The notes below the pieces were generated by a model. The model was given only the letters and a program-made list of their open reading frames with translations. It was not told the DNA's origin and did not search any database. A program made the translations under genes and the position numbers. From the NCBI RefSeq assembly GCF_001748285.1, contig NZ_BDGT01000016.1, positions 35,542-99,541 on the forward strand: 64,000 nucleotides of DNA, written 5' to 3'. Below are positions 8,653-17,714 of this stretch, in pieces. Within the stretch, counting starts at the first letter, position 1; the number at the start of each line of letters is the position of its first letter. The DNA is from Thermogemmatispora onikobensis (GTDB lineage Bacteria; Chloroflexota; Ktedonobacteria; Ktedonobacterales; Ktedonobacteraceae).

Positions 8653-9396
8653 TTAATCAACGGCCTGCAGGCGGGCGCGCAATCGCCACGACAGGTGCTG
8701 GAGGCGTACCAGCTGATAGAGTTGGATGAGCAGCACGCAGTAAAAGAGCGTGAAGCTGACCAGGGCGAGCATCAGGACCAGCACGACCGAAGGTGGCAGG
8801 GCGCCGGGGGTGCCGATCTCCGCTGCGGGGTGGAGGGTCCGCCACCAGTTCACCGATTCATAGATGATAGGGACATCGATCACACCCAGGATCGCCAGCA
8901 CCGCGCCGGCGCGTGCACTCGTAGACGTTTTGCCGAGGTAGCTACGCAGCATCAGATAAGCGACATAGAGGAACCAGAGAATGAGGCTTGTCGTCAAGCG
9001 AGCGTCCCAGGTCCACCAGGTGCCCCAGGTCGCGCGGCCCCAGAGTGAGCCAGTGACCAGCGTCAGGGTTGTAAAGACTGCACCGGCCTCTGCCGCAGCC
9101 AGAGCCAACCAGTCCCAGCGCTCGTCTTCGCGCCACAGATAGACGGCCCCTCCGAGAGCCACAATCACGAAAGAGAGCATAGCCAGCCAGGCTACTGGCA
9201 CATGAAAGTAGAAGATGCGCTGTGAGAGGCCCTCGATTGCGTCGGTAGGGGCATAGAGAAAGATCGCCCAGATGGAGACCATTATGCCCACGAATGCCAG
9301 AGCGCCCAGCAGTAACGAGGCAATGGGCAGGGGCGGCCTTCTCACCGGAGCGGTGGCCTCCTGGCGGGCCGTGCCCGTCTTATTGATCACAGCCAT
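8653..9396 (-). CDS. ccmC: Heme exporter protein CcmC (heme handling for cytochrome c maturation)
   Basis: A 247-residue protein with six hydrophobic segments and the tryptophan-rich WWD signature of the heme-handling proteins (TWGTWWTWDARLTTSL) in an outward loop. Conserved His residues occur in the FYFHVPVAW and WWRTLHP regions, where the family ligates heme. CcmC loads heme onto the chaperone CcmE with CcmABD. A GGAGG stands 10 nt before the start. It lies downstream of ccmB with a 69-nt gap and upstream of ccmD, so it is part of the cytochrome c maturation operon. Confidence 0.95.
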   Translation of the reverse strand: MAVINKTGTARQEATAPVRRPPLPIASLLLGALAFVGIMVSIWAIFLYAPTDAIEGLSQRIFYFHVPVAWLAMLSFVIVALGGAVYLWREDERWDWLALAAAEAGAVFTTLTLVTGSLWGRATWGTWWTWDARLTTSLILWFLYVAYLMLRSYLGKTSTSARAGAVLAILGVIDVPIIYESVNWWRTLHPAAEIGTPGALPPSVVLVLMLALVSFTLFYCVLLIQLYQLVRLQHLSWRLRARLQAVD

Positions 9397-9465
9397 AGGT
9401 TCCGTTCCTCCTGGCGGGTTCCTGGCCCGCCATCCCTCATCAACAACAGCTCGCTCACGCTTCAG

Positions 9466-10152
9466 TTACTCCTCAATGACATAGGAGAAAGTCAAGAATG
9501 CCAGGCTGAGAAAAATCACATCGAAAGCGGCCAGCAGTCCCAGCCAGGGAGGCTCGTTCGGAGCTGCGATCATCAGCGCTCCCGTGGCCCGCACCGCGGC
9601 GATCACAACTGGCACAATCAACGGAAAGACTAGCAGCGGCAGCAGTAGCTCGCGAGCGCGCGTGGCGGCGGTCATGGCCGAAAAGAGGGTGCCGATGGTG
9701 GCCACACCGAGCGTACCGAGCAGGACGATCGGGAGCAGCTCGCCGCTGAAGAGCGGGACTGAGAAGAGCGCGGCGAAGATGGGCAGAGCAACCAGCTCGA
9801 CAATACCAATGAAGAGCAGGTTGCCGAGCAACTTCGCCAGGTAGATAGCACGGCGGTCCACCGGACAGAGCAGCAGACGATCCAGAGAGCCGCCCTCGCG
9901 CTCGGCAGCAATTGTACGCCCCAGGCCGAGCAGGCTGGCGAAGACAAAGGCCACCCAGAGAGCGCCGGGGGCGACAGCAGCTCGATTCTCAACGCGCAGA
10001 TCAAAGGCGAAATTAAAGATCACAAAGACCAGCAGGGCGAAGAGCCCCATCCCCAGCCAGGTTTGCTTACTGCGCAACTCGTAACGGATATCTTTGCCGA
10101 GAATGGCCAACACCTGGCTGCAAAAGAGGCGTAGCGCACTCAGCCTGCTCAT
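9466..10152 (-). CDS. ccmB: Heme exporter membrane subunit CcmB
   Basis: A 228-residue protein with six membrane segments, typical of CcmB in length and order. The N-terminal KDIRYELRSKQTW and the REGGSLDRLLLCPVDRR loop are characteristic. It is the permease of the ABC complex CcmA2B that drives release of heme-loaded CcmE. The ATG overlaps the TGA of ccmA by one base (TGATG), indicating translational coupling. A TTG codon directly before could also be read. Confidence 0.93.
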   Translation of the reverse strand: MSRLSALRLFCSQVLAILGKDIRYELRSKQTWLGMGLFALLVFVIFNFAFDLRVENRAAVAPGALWVAFVFASLLGLGRTIAAEREGGSLDRLLLCPVDRRAIYLAKLLGNLLFIGIVELVALPIFAALFSVPLFSGELLPIVLLGTLGVATIGTLFSAMTAATRARELLLPLLVFPLIVPVVIAAVRATGALMIAAPNEPPWLGLLAAFDVIFLSLAFLTFSYVIEE

Positions 10153-10958
10153 CAACCAACCACCTCCTGATAGGCCCGGCGCACCTGAGCCAGCTCCAGG
10201 CCAGCCGCGGCCTCCTGGTAGACGATCCGTCCCCCTTTGAGCATGACCAGGTGGTCCGCCTCCTGCAGAGCAAACTCAGGTCGGTGGGTCGTCAGGATCA
10301 GCGTACCACCATCGGCCATATGCTCAGCCAGCAATGCAGACAGGAGGGCCGTGCCGGCCTCGTCCAGTCCTGTTTCGGCCTCATCCAGCAGGAGCAGGCG
10401 CGGCCTGTGTAGCAGAGCGCGGGCCAGGGCCAGGCGTTGCAGCTGGCCGCGTGAGAGGGAGCCAACGCGATCGTGCGCGCGCCGGGCCAGGCCGACCCGT
10501 TCCAGAAGTGAGAGCGCTCGCTCGCGTCCTCTGGCTACCCCATACATCCGCGCGAAGAAGAGCAGATTTTCCAGAGCGGTCAGCTCCTCATAAAGATAGG
10601 GCTGATGGGCCACCAGGCCAACCAGCCGCCGCACCGCCTGGGCATCGTGTACACAGTCCAGGCCAGCCACCAGGGCTTGACCTGCTGTAGGGCGCGTCAG
10701 GCACGCCAGGATACGCAGCAGCGTTGTCTTGCCTGCCCCGTTGGCGCCCAGCAAAGCGAGCCGCTCGCCGGCCCACAGACTCAGATCGATCCCGCGCAGC
10801 ACCGGGCGAAAGGCAAAACTCTTGCTCAGCCCCTGAATCTCCACCAAAGGCCGGCCTGCCTCCTCTCTCCTGGATTCCTGGGCCAGAAGGGACTGCTCTC
10901 CACTGCCCTGATCAGACGCTCGCTTCCTTACTCGCTCGTCGCTGCCAGTGTATGTCAT
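10152..10958 (-). CDS. ccmA: Heme exporter ABC transporter ATP-binding protein CcmA
   Basis: A 268-residue ABC ATPase. Visible motifs are Walker A LLGANGAGKTTLL, a Q-loop, the signature SLSRGQLQRLALARALL and Walker B LLLLDEAETGLD, followed by the H-loop in LTTHRPE. It energises the CcmABCD complex. Position right before ccmB with a one-base overlap supports CcmA rather than a general transporter. The start chosen has GGAG about 5 nt upstream; a longer frame would add 22 residues of unrelated sequence. The N-terminal 35 residues before the ABC domain are an unusual charged extension. Confidence 0.93.
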   Translation of the reverse strand: MTYTGSDERVRKRASDQGSGEQSLLAQESRREEAGRPLVEIQGLSKSFAFRPVLRGIDLSLWAGERLALLGANGAGKTTLLRILACLTRPTAGQALVAGLDCVHDAQAVRRLVGLVAHQPYLYEELTALENLLFFARMYGVARGRERALSLLERVGLARRAHDRVGSLSRGQLQRLALARALLHRPRLLLLDEAETGLDEAGTALLSALLAEHMADGGTLILTTHRPEFALQEADHLVMLKGGRIVYQEAAAGLELAQVRRAYQEVVG

Positions 10959-11124
10959 CCTGCTCCGCTTCTCTTCTGATCGTATCCTAGTAAGCCTATC
11001 TGGCTGGTGCCCTGCTCTCTCCATCAGCCAGGCCGTTCGGCTCCATCAGCCTGGCTGCCATCATGACACAGGGCGGTTGGTCCAGCCAGACTGCGATGGA
11101 ACAGCCGCGCGTGATTTCTGCGCC

Positions 11125-12540
11125 TCAGCTTTTCTCTGGACGACGTTTAGCGTGGGAGGATGAGCGCGAACTCTCGACGGCCTGGCGCTCCTTCGCTCCG
11201 CTGCGGCGCTCCTTCTCCTGCTCAAGGCTCATCAGCACGCGCAGGCGCTCTTTGATCCTGGCTCGCTCTTCGGTGTACTCCGCCTTCTTAAGCTGTCCCG
11301 CCTCGAAAGCCTTATCCAGCTCCAGCAACTGGTGCAGGAGGCGCTCCTGCTCGCTGCTCTCGGCCTCATTCTTGCTGCGAGCGTGGGGTGCCGCTGCCTC
11401 TGGGCGCGTGCTGGAAGAGCGCTTCTGGGCATGTTGGCGACCCTGACGCCTGGCCTCGCGCCTGCGCTGGAAGAGGTTGTAGAACAGCGAGGACAGGACG
11501 ATGATCACCAGCATCACTAGCACGCCGCCAATCAGCCAGACCCAGGTTGGAACCAGGAGCAACCCACTGTTTTGGCTCTGGCCGCTGCCCAGCGGCAGGC
11601 CCTGCATCTTGATATGAACCTGGTCGCCGCTGCGGAAATTCTGGTTCTGCAGCAGCAGGTAGGGGTGGCTATTGGCTGTCATCAGGCCCTTGGAAGGCAA
11701 GGCGCCCGAGCTCGCCTGCAGGGCGGGAGGCGTCAAAACCGAGAGCTGAACCGTTGGGTAGAAGAAGGTATAGGCAAAATCGTAGCTGCTGCTCTGATAA
11801 GGCACCTCGAATGAGAAAGAAAATTGCGTCTCGCCCGGCGGTACCGCCGCATCGCTGGCGAAACCACCTGCAACCTGTACAGCCTCGACGCCGTTGAAGC
11901 CCTGGGCCAGGGTCACGTTGCGCGCGCCCTGGGGCAACGAGAAGAGCAGGGCATTGGGGCGCCCCTGGCTGGCATTCAGCGATCCCACATAGGTCGTCTG
12001 CCCTACATTCTGGAAAAAGTAGATTTCCGAAACCGTGAACGTCCCCTTGCTGGCATCCGGCTCATGAACCAGAATCGTGGCCTGGACCACGGCCAGATTC
12101 GCGCTGTTACTGGTGGCATCGTAGACTGTTAGCTCAATCTGCTGTACTGCCTGCTTACTAAGATCGACCAGATCAGAGACATATTGAGCCCCCTGGTAGC
12201 GGGTGTAGACCGCGTACTTGAGCGTGCTGGAAGTGGCCAGGCCGGTGAAGAGAAAGGCCCCCTGGCTGTCGGTCTTGAGGGTGGTCAGGTCGCGAGCCGA
12301 ACCATCCTGGGCCATTTGCAGTGTCACGCTTTGTCCCGCTACCGGTGCCTTGTTATGCGTCCCGTTGACCAGATGACCGCGGATCGTGCCCGTGCCGGCG
12401 CTGCTCGCTGCCCGGGTTGGAGCTGCTGGTAGCAGGAGCCAGGCCAGTGAAAGGAACGAGAACAGGAAGGCCAGCGTGGTCAAGATAAGGCGACCAGGAG
12501 CAGGGCCACTGCTGCTAGATACCGTTGCTTCTTCCGACAT
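11125..12540 (-). CDS. Membrane-anchored protein with Ig/CarboxypepD-regulatory-like ectodomain in the ccm cluster
   Basis: A 471-residue protein of unknown function. It has a hydrophobic signal or anchor at about residues 18-45. Next comes a beta-rich extracytoplasmic part that starts like a carboxypeptidase-regulatory fold (GTIRGHLVNGT, SQGAFLFTGL). A second membrane helix lies at about 330-355 (WLIGGVLVMLVIIVLSSLF). The cytoplasmic tail is highly charged and contains LLELDKAFEAGQLKKAEYTE, a segment like the one in the CcmI-like protein next door. GGGAGG precedes the ATG, and the start lies 26 nt inside the preceding gene. Its place between ccmI-like and ccmA suggests an accessory role in cytochrome c assembly, possibly apocytochrome handling; this is inference from position. 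Confidence 0.65.
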   Translation of the reverse strand: MSEEATVSSSSGPAPGRLILTTLAFLFSFLSLAWLLLPAAPTRAASSAGTGTIRGHLVNGTHNKAPVAGQSVTLQMAQDGSARDLTTLKTDSQGAFLFTGLATSSTLKYAVYTRYQGAQYVSDLVDLSKQAVQQIELTVYDATSNSANLAVVQATILVHEPDASKGTFTVSEIYFFQNVGQTTYVGSLNASQGRPNALLFSLPQGARNVTLAQGFNGVEAVQVAGGFASDAAVPPGETQFSFSFEVPYQSSSYDFAYTFFYPTVQLSVLTPPALQASSGALPSKGLMTANSHPYLLLQNQNFRSGDQVHIKMQGLPLGSGQSQNSGLLLVPTWVWLIGGVLVMLVIIVLSSLFYNLFQRRREARRQGRQHAQKRSSSTRPEAAAPHARSKNEAESSEQERLLHQLLELDKAFEAGQLKKAEYTEERARIKERLRVLMSLEQEKERRSGAKERQAVESSRSSSHAKRRPEKS

Positions 12541-12910
12541 CTTCCTCCCTCAACAGACGCAATCGCTCTTCGATCAGGGCATCCAGTTCCTTTTCGCGCG
12601 TATGGCGCTCCTTGATAGCGAGCAGTGCGCGCCGCAGATAGCGCTCGCGCAAGGAGCGATAGTCAGCTTCCGTCAAATTGCCAAGTTGATATTCCAGCTC
12701 AACCTCATGGAGGGCAGCACGGGCTGCCGTCTCCTCTTCAGAAGGAGCCACAGCGGGTGATGGGACGGCGGTCAAGTTTCCCCCTCCCTCCAGAGAAGCG
12801 TCTACCTGGTGGCTCGTTGGGCGTACCAGCGGGTAGAGCACCAGGGCCAGGGCCAGCAGTCCGAGCGGGACAGCTAAGAGCAGAGCCAGCGGCGAACCAG
12901 GAAAAACCAT
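12515..12910 (-). CDS. CcmI-like short membrane protein
   Basis: A 131-residue protein with one N-terminal membrane helix (PLALLLAVPLGLLALALVLYP) and a cytoplasmic helical domain (EVELEYQLGNLTEADYRSLR). That domain resembles the leucine-zipper-like region after the first TM of CcmI. The TPR domain of full CcmI is missing, so it may correspond only to the CcmI-1 module, which contacts CcmF/CcmH. Its ATG overlaps the TGA of ccmH by one base, and its 3' end overlaps the next gene by 26 nt, so it is clearly part of the operon. Confidence 0.7.
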   Translation of the reverse strand: MVFPGSPLALLLAVPLGLLALALVLYPLVRPTSHQVDASLEGGGNLTAVPSPAVAPSEEETAARAALHEVELEYQLGNLTEADYRSLRERYLRRALLAIKERHTREKELDALIEERLRLLREEDVGRSNGI

Positions 12911-13479
12911 CAGAACCCCCTCTGTGCAGGCGACGGCAGGAAGAGCGGATCATCGGCGGCCAGCTCAGCCTCCAGCTCCGCGCGATAGCGTTCCAGCTCC
13001 TCGTCAGGCACCGCTTCGGAGGGCGCGCTCTCCGCCGGAGCCGAAGCTGGGGGAGAAGCAGCCGCCCGCCGCTGACGCCACTCGCGCAGGACCAAGAAGA
13101 TCAATACGGCGCCGCCCAGAAGCATGGCTGGTGGAATCAGCCAGACAAGGAGACTGAAGCCCTGGCGAGGCGGATTCCAGAGGATTGTCTCCCCATAGCG
13201 ATCCACAAAATACTGGATCACCTGCTGCTCTGAGCGGCCCTCTTGAAGTTGTTGGCGGATGACCGCGCGCATCTGCTGCGCCAGCTCTGAAGGTGAATCC
13301 TGAACCGATTCGCCCTGGCAGACGGGGCAGCGCAGCTGAGAAGCCACCTCAGCCACCCGTTGATCCAGGGTGGTTGCCCGTGGATGAGAGAGGTAGACAG
13401 ACCACCAGACAAAGGCGATGGTCACCACGAGCAGCAGCCCCAGCGCTGGCGCCAGCGCGCGTAGCGGCAGGCGTCTCAT
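12910..13479 (-). CDS. ccmH: Cytochrome c maturation protein CcmH (thiol reductase of apocytochrome c)
   Basis: A 189-residue protein with an N-terminal signal anchor. It then has the CcmH core, LRCPVCQGESVQDS with its CxxC active site, and YGETILWNPPRQG. A second membrane helix (LLVWLIPPAMLLGGAVLIFL) and an acidic tail follow. CcmH reduces or holds the heme-binding cysteines of apocytochrome c at the outer face of the membrane, together with CcmF. It starts in an ATGA overlap with the ccmF stop and is preceded by GGAGG. Confidence 0.95.
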   Translation of the reverse strand: MRRLPLRALAPALGLLLVVTIAFVWWSVYLSHPRATTLDQRVAEVASQLRCPVCQGESVQDSPSELAQQMRAVIRQQLQEGRSEQQVIQYFVDRYGETILWNPPRQGFSLLVWLIPPAMLLGGAVLIFLVLREWRQRRAAASPPASAPAESAPSEAVPDEELERYRAELEAELAADDPLFLPSPAQRGF

Positions 13480-15653
13480 TGGCTCACCTCCTCCTCTGAC
13501 TTCGCCGCCAACTGCAAGTCTGCTGAGCCTGGCGTGAGCATGGTTGCAGCGCGCTCACGGTCCTGAGCCGAGGCAGCGACCGCTCGCTCCTGGCCCTGGT
13601 CGTCGGCTCCTGCTGCTGCGGAGCCTGTCGAAGCCTGAATGAGCGACCGGCCCGGAGAGGTCGCTCCCTCGGTGAGGGTGAGCGAATGCGCCAGGCGGCC
13701 CGAGGGCGAGCGCATGGGCGGCTCCGGCCACCAGCAGACCACGCCACCCAGGATCAAGACCAGGCCGCCCAACCAGACCAGGACCGTCAGCGGATTCACA
13801 TAGATGTGAACGGTCGCCTGCGCCGCTCCCTGCCAGTCCTCCAGGAAGACATAAAGATCTGTCAGCCCGTAGGTCGTAATCGAGATCATGCTGGCCGGCT
13901 GATCGCTAAAGTTATGGTAGATCTGGCGCCCAGGGTAGATGTAGCGGAGGAGCTGGCCATGCTGCCAGATCTGAAACTGAGCCACCACCACGTCCTTCTC
14001 GGGATAGAAATTCTCAATATTGCCCAGATAGACCAGCTGGTAGCCAGCGATGCTCACCTGCTGACCTGGCTTCAGCGTGGCGTCGCTCTGCTGCTGGAAA
14101 AAGTGGGAGCCAATGACTCCGACAGCCACAATCAGCAGGCCGAGATGGACCAGGTAGCCCCCATAGCGGCGGCGATAGCGGGCAAAGAGCATCAATAGCG
14201 CGCGCAGATAGGACTCGCCGTGCCGGTGGCGGACCCGCACCCCACGCCATAGCTCGTACAAAATCGCGCAGCCAGTGAAGCTACAGACTGCAAAAGCCAC
14301 ATTTGCCCACAGCGACGGTACTCCAAGGAGGGGCAGAATAGCGGCACAGAGAGCAGCCAGCAAGGCAGGAGGGCCCAGATTGCGACGCAGCGCCTGGAAC
14401 GATGTGCGGCGCCAGGCCAGCAGTGGGCTGATCCCCATCGCCAGCAGGAGCAGCAAGAAGAGCGGGCCGGTCACCTGGTTATAGAAAGGCGCCCCAACAC
14501 TCATCTCCTCATGGCGCACAGCTGCCGAAATCAGGGGGAAGAGCGTCCCCCAGAGGGTTGCGAAGGCGATACCGACCAGCAGCAAATTATTCACCAGAAA
14601 GATCCCCTCGCGGGAGACTACCGAGTCAAACTCCTGCTCAGCGCGCAGGCGGGGCAGGCGGAACAAGAAGAGGCCCAGGCTGAAGGTGATCACCAGCGCC
14701 AGAAAAGCCAGGAAATAGGAGCCAATAGTCGAATAGGCGAAAGAGTGGACCGAGCTAATAATACCGCTGCGCACCTCGAAGGTGCCAAAGATCGACAGGG
14801 CGAAAGAAGCGATCACCAGGGCCAGATTCCAGACCTTCAGCATACCGCGGCGCTCCTGCACCATTGTCGAGTGCAAGAAAGCCGTCGCCGTCAGCCAGGG
14901 CAAGAGGGCCGCATTCTCCACTGGGTCCCAGCCCCAATAGCCGCCCCAGCCGAGCACATGATAGGCCCACCAGGCGCCCATCAGCAGGCCGGCGCTCTGG
15001 ATTGTCCAGGCTGCCAGCATCCAGCGTCGAAGCGCTCGCAACCATTCGCTATCGAGCCGGCCCGTCATCATAGCCGCCACCGCAAAAGCGAAGGGTAGCG
15101 AAAAGCTCATATACCCCATCAGCAGCAGCGGTGGATGCAGCAGCATGCCCGGGTCCATGAGCAGCGGATTCAGGCCCACGCCATCGGCGGGAGGATGGGC
15201 AAGGCGGACAAAAGGGCTGGAGACCGTCGCCAGCACCACCAGGAAAAAGGTCTCGATGGCCATCAGCGTCGCCAGGACGTAGGGGACGAGGGCCGCGGGC
15301 GCGCGGCGCGAGGTCAGCACGAAGAGGGCCGAGAACAGCGCCAGCGTCAATGCCCAGTAGAGCAGCGAGCCCTCCTGACCGCCGTAAAAAGCCGCTGTCA
15401 CATAGTACCAGGGCATGCTCAGGCTAGAATGCTGTGCCACATAGCTCACACCGAAATCGTGCAGCAGGAACGAGGCTATCAACGCTCCAGAGGCCAGTAG
15501 CAGGAAAGCCGCAACCGCGAGCGTTGCTCGTCGCGCGCTTGCCACCAGCACCTCGCTCTGCCGTAAAGCCCCGATCACCGCCGCCACCGGCGTATAGATC
15601 GCGAAAAGCAGCGCTAACAGAATAGCGCTCGCGCCCAGATCAGAAACGTACAC
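13476..15653 (-). CDS. ccmF: Cytochrome c heme lyase subunit CcmF
   Basis: About 725 residues with some 14-15 hydrophobic segments. The tryptophan-rich WWD heme motif (GGYWGWDPVENAALLPWL) is present, and His residues flank it in HVLGW and LHPPLLLMGY. CcmF takes heme from CcmE and, with CcmH, attaches it covalently to apocytochrome c. The preferred start is a GTG with GGGAG 9 nt upstream, since the family N-terminus (LGASAILLALLFAIY) begins just after it; an ATG 60 nt upstream is possible. The C-terminal extension after the last TM is about 80 residues of low complexity and is unusual for CcmF. Confidence 0.95.
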   Translation of the reverse strand: MYVSDLGASAILLALLFAIYTPVAAVIGALRQSEVLVASARRATLAVAAFLLLASGALIASFLLHDFGVSYVAQHSSLSMPWYYVTAAFYGGQEGSLLYWALTLALFSALFVLTSRRAPAALVPYVLATLMAIETFFLVVLATVSSPFVRLAHPPADGVGLNPLLMDPGMLLHPPLLLMGYMSFSLPFAFAVAAMMTGRLDSEWLRALRRWMLAAWTIQSAGLLMGAWWAYHVLGWGGYWGWDPVENAALLPWLTATAFLHSTMVQERRGMLKVWNLALVIASFALSIFGTFEVRSGIISSVHSFAYSTIGSYFLAFLALVITFSLGLFLFRLPRLRAEQEFDSVVSREGIFLVNNLLLVGIAFATLWGTLFPLISAAVRHEEMSVGAPFYNQVTGPLFLLLLLAMGISPLLAWRRTSFQALRRNLGPPALLAALCAAILPLLGVPSLWANVAFAVCSFTGCAILYELWRGVRVRHRHGESYLRALLMLFARYRRRYGGYLVHLGLLIVAVGVIGSHFFQQQSDATLKPGQQVSIAGYQLVYLGNIENFYPEKDVVVAQFQIWQHGQLLRYIYPGRQIYHNFSDQPASMISITTYGLTDLYVFLEDWQGAAQATVHIYVNPLTVLVWLGGLVLILGGVVCWWPEPPMRSPSGRLAHSLTLTEGATSPGRSLIQASTGSAAAGADDQGQERAVAASAQDRERAATMLTPGSADLQLAAKSEEEVSQ

Positions 15654-15786
15654 AGCTCTCTTCTCCCTCGGAAACACTCCCACAGGCGGGCCGTCTCTCA
15701 AGCAAGCTGCCATTGTGGTAGGCAGAGAAAGCAGAGATCAGCCAAAGGATCACGTATAGCCATGCCGCCGCGAGAGCCAGCCGGCC

Positions 15787-16266
15787 TCAACTGTTGCCGG
15801 GCGTTGGCGTTGCGGCCTGGAACTTCGACGGGCACTTCGCTAAGAGTGTCTGGGCCTCGAAAGTGCCCTGGCCGTGATAGTAGCCCTCGACCACCACCTG
15901 GATGCCCGCCCGGAAAATATCAGGGACCACGCCGCTATAGACCACTGGCAATGACTGCTGATTGTCCGTAATCACAAAGCTCAGCGTCTGATCGTGGCGT
16001 TCGATCGAGCCGGGCTGTACCACGCCCGCTACTCGTACCGCCTGGCTACTGCAGGTTGTACAGTGTTTCAACTCGGCGATTGTCATATAGTAGACAGCGC
16101 TGGTGCGCGTATTTGCCACAATCAAATAGATGACAGCCGCAGCGATTGCCAGGCCAGCGACCAGTAGGCCAGCCGGAAAGCGCCGGCGCCGGCGCACTGA
16201 AGCCTGGACGGTATCCTTCTCAGTCTGAGTAGAAACGACAGCCGACTGCACGAAAGGAACCTCCAT
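15787..16266 (-). CDS. ccmE: Heme chaperone CcmE, cysteine-type variant (CxxxF)
   Basis: A 159-residue protein with an N-terminal membrane anchor (about residues 30-50) and the OB-fold domain of CcmE (VRVAGVVQPGSI, VVYSGVVPDIFRAG, VVVEGYY). CcmE binds heme covalently and ferries it from CcmC to CcmF. In classical CcmE the heme ligand is His in an HxxxY motif after LAK. Here that position reads LLAKCPSKF, so His is replaced by Cys and Tyr by Phe. Cys-type CcmE with CxxxY is known from archaea and some deltaproteobacteria; the Phe is a further difference. A 133-nt gap separates it from the chosen ccmF start. No strong Shine-Dalgarno sequence is visible. Confidence 0.92.
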   Translation of the reverse strand: MEVPFVQSAVVSTQTEKDTVQASVRRRRRFPAGLLVAGLAIAAAVIYLIVANTRTSAVYYMTIAELKHCTTCSSQAVRVAGVVQPGSIERHDQTLSFVITDNQQSLPVVYSGVVPDIFRAGIQVVVEGYYHGQGTFEAQTLLAKCPSKFQAATPTPGNS

Positions 16267-16444
16267 CCAACTGGAAGGCGAGCCTGACCCACGGGCAAAC
16301 CGGCCCGCCCGTCTCTCTCGTTCGTACTTCCTGTCATACGCTTGCCCTCGCCGCTTATGCGCTCACTGAGCGTGCCCTCTCCTCTGGCTGTCGGGGTGCG
16401 ACAACCGGGGCATCGCGAGAGGAGCGGAGCGGGCAGCCAGTCCT

Positions 16445-16924
16445 CTAACGACTGGTGAGGCTCGCCTCGAACAGAATATTGAGCAGGGCGCCGAGGGCGA
16501 AGACCACCAGGCCCAGGGCCAACATCAAGCGAGGAGCGACCTGAGCAAAGCGTGATGAGCGACGAGCCAGCCGGCGAATCGAACTTTGTCCCAGATAAAA
16601 GGCCAGCGCGAACAAAGCCAGCGCCAGCGCAATTTTCAAGCTCAGCGTCAGCAGATAAGGCAGACCGAGGCTCGTCTCCGTCAGGCGGTCCACCGTTAAA
16701 AAGGCTCCGCTCACCAGGAGCAGGCCGATGCAGCCATTGACCAGGCGCCTGAAGCGCGCCGCGATTTTCGCGGCCAGCTCAGGGGCGGGAGCAAGGCGCA
16801 AGGCCGGCTGGACCACCAGCAGATACATGGCGCTGCCACCGACCCAGGTAGCAGCGGCCAACGTATGGATCACCCGCATAATCAGCAGCAGCCCCTGCGG
16901 CAGCAGCGCCAGCAGCCAGTCCAT
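16445..16924 (-). CDS. CopD-like membrane protein
   Basis: A 159-residue protein with four membrane segments. The first carries IHTLAAATWVGG, the His/Trp motif of the CopD/YcnJ-like copper-resistance domain. Related proteins are implicated in copper import or in handling copper for cuproenzymes. Lying between tlpA and ccmE, it could serve copper supply or redox protection of the assembly machinery; this is inferred from position only. An alternative name is DUF2269-type or cytochrome b561-like membrane protein. Confidence 0.65.
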   Translation of the reverse strand: MDWLLALLPQGLLLIMRVIHTLAAATWVGGSAMYLLVVQPALRLAPAPELAAKIAARFRRLVNGCIGLLLVSGAFLTVDRLTETSLGLPYLLTLSLKIALALALFALAFYLGQSSIRRLARRSSRFAQVAPRLMLALGLVVFALGALLNILFEASLTSR

Positions 16925-17069
16925 AGCCAGCCTCTTTTATCCTCGTAGGTCACCTTCACCTTCCTGGTTTTCTTCCCTATCTGCCGGAGCAGAGGGTTTT
17001 TCTATCCCTCGCCTGGCGTCTGGACCCTCACACAGACGAGTGCCAGGCGTCTCTTAGGTCCTTAGTGGC

Positions 17070-17714
17070 TTAGTGGCTCAGCAGTCTCAGGCCCTGCTCC
17101 AGCAGCTGCAGCGTCAGCTCGCCCTCGTGCCAGCCCACAATCTTGCCTGTGCGGTCGATAAAGATCGTCGTTGGCAGATTGGCCACCCCGTAACTGATGG
17201 CCGTTGCGCCACTGCTATCGCTCACATTTGTATAAGTAATCCCGTGTGCCTGCAAGAAGCTCAGCGCATCGGTGCGATTGTCCTGGAAATCGAGGCCCAG
17301 AAAGACGATGCCCTGCCCCTGGATGCGCTGCCAGGTTGTCTGGAGGACTGGGGCCTCGCGCTGACACGGCTCACAGGAGGACTGCCAGACGTTGAGCACG
17401 ATCGCCTGTCCTTTAAAATCGGCGAGAGCGACCGAGCCGTTGGAGCTGGTGCCTGGGGCCAGCAGGGGCAGGCGGAAACCTGGGGCCATCTTCCCCACCA
17501 TTGGGCCACTGAAGCCCGCCGGAGCCGAGCCACCGCTCGTCTTCTGTCCTGGGGCGGGAGTCAGCAACTGCGACCAGAGCACGGCCAGAAGCGCCACATT
17601 CAACAGACTCACCACCACAAAAATTGCAATGCTGCGCTTTCGTCTGCGCCGTGCCAGGGCCAGCTCGCTGGCCGTCGCGGAGCTCTCGTTAACCGGTAGC
17701 GTTTCACTGCTCAT
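17070..17714 (-). CDS. TlpA/ResA-type thiol-disulfide oxidoreductase
   Basis: A 214-residue membrane-anchored thioredoxin-fold protein. It has one TM segment at about residues 26-48 and then an AhpC/TSA-Redoxin domain with active site SSCEPCQREAP (CEPC). The cis-Pro loop is VANLPTTIFID. Proteins with this CEPC motif (ResA, CcmG, TlpA) reduce the heme-binding disulfide of apocytochrome c outside the membrane. As the first gene of the cluster it fits the CcmG role that would otherwise be missing. Confidence 0.88.
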   Translation of the reverse strand: MSSETLPVNESSATASELALARRRRKRSIAIFVVVSLLNVALLAVLWSQLLTPAPGQKTSGGSAPAGFSGPMVGKMAPGFRLPLLAPGTSSNGSVALADFKGQAIVLNVWQSSCEPCQREAPVLQTTWQRIQGQGIVFLGLDFQDNRTDALSFLQAHGITYTNVSDSSGATAISYGVANLPTTIFIDRTGKIVGWHEGELTLQLLEQGLRLLSH

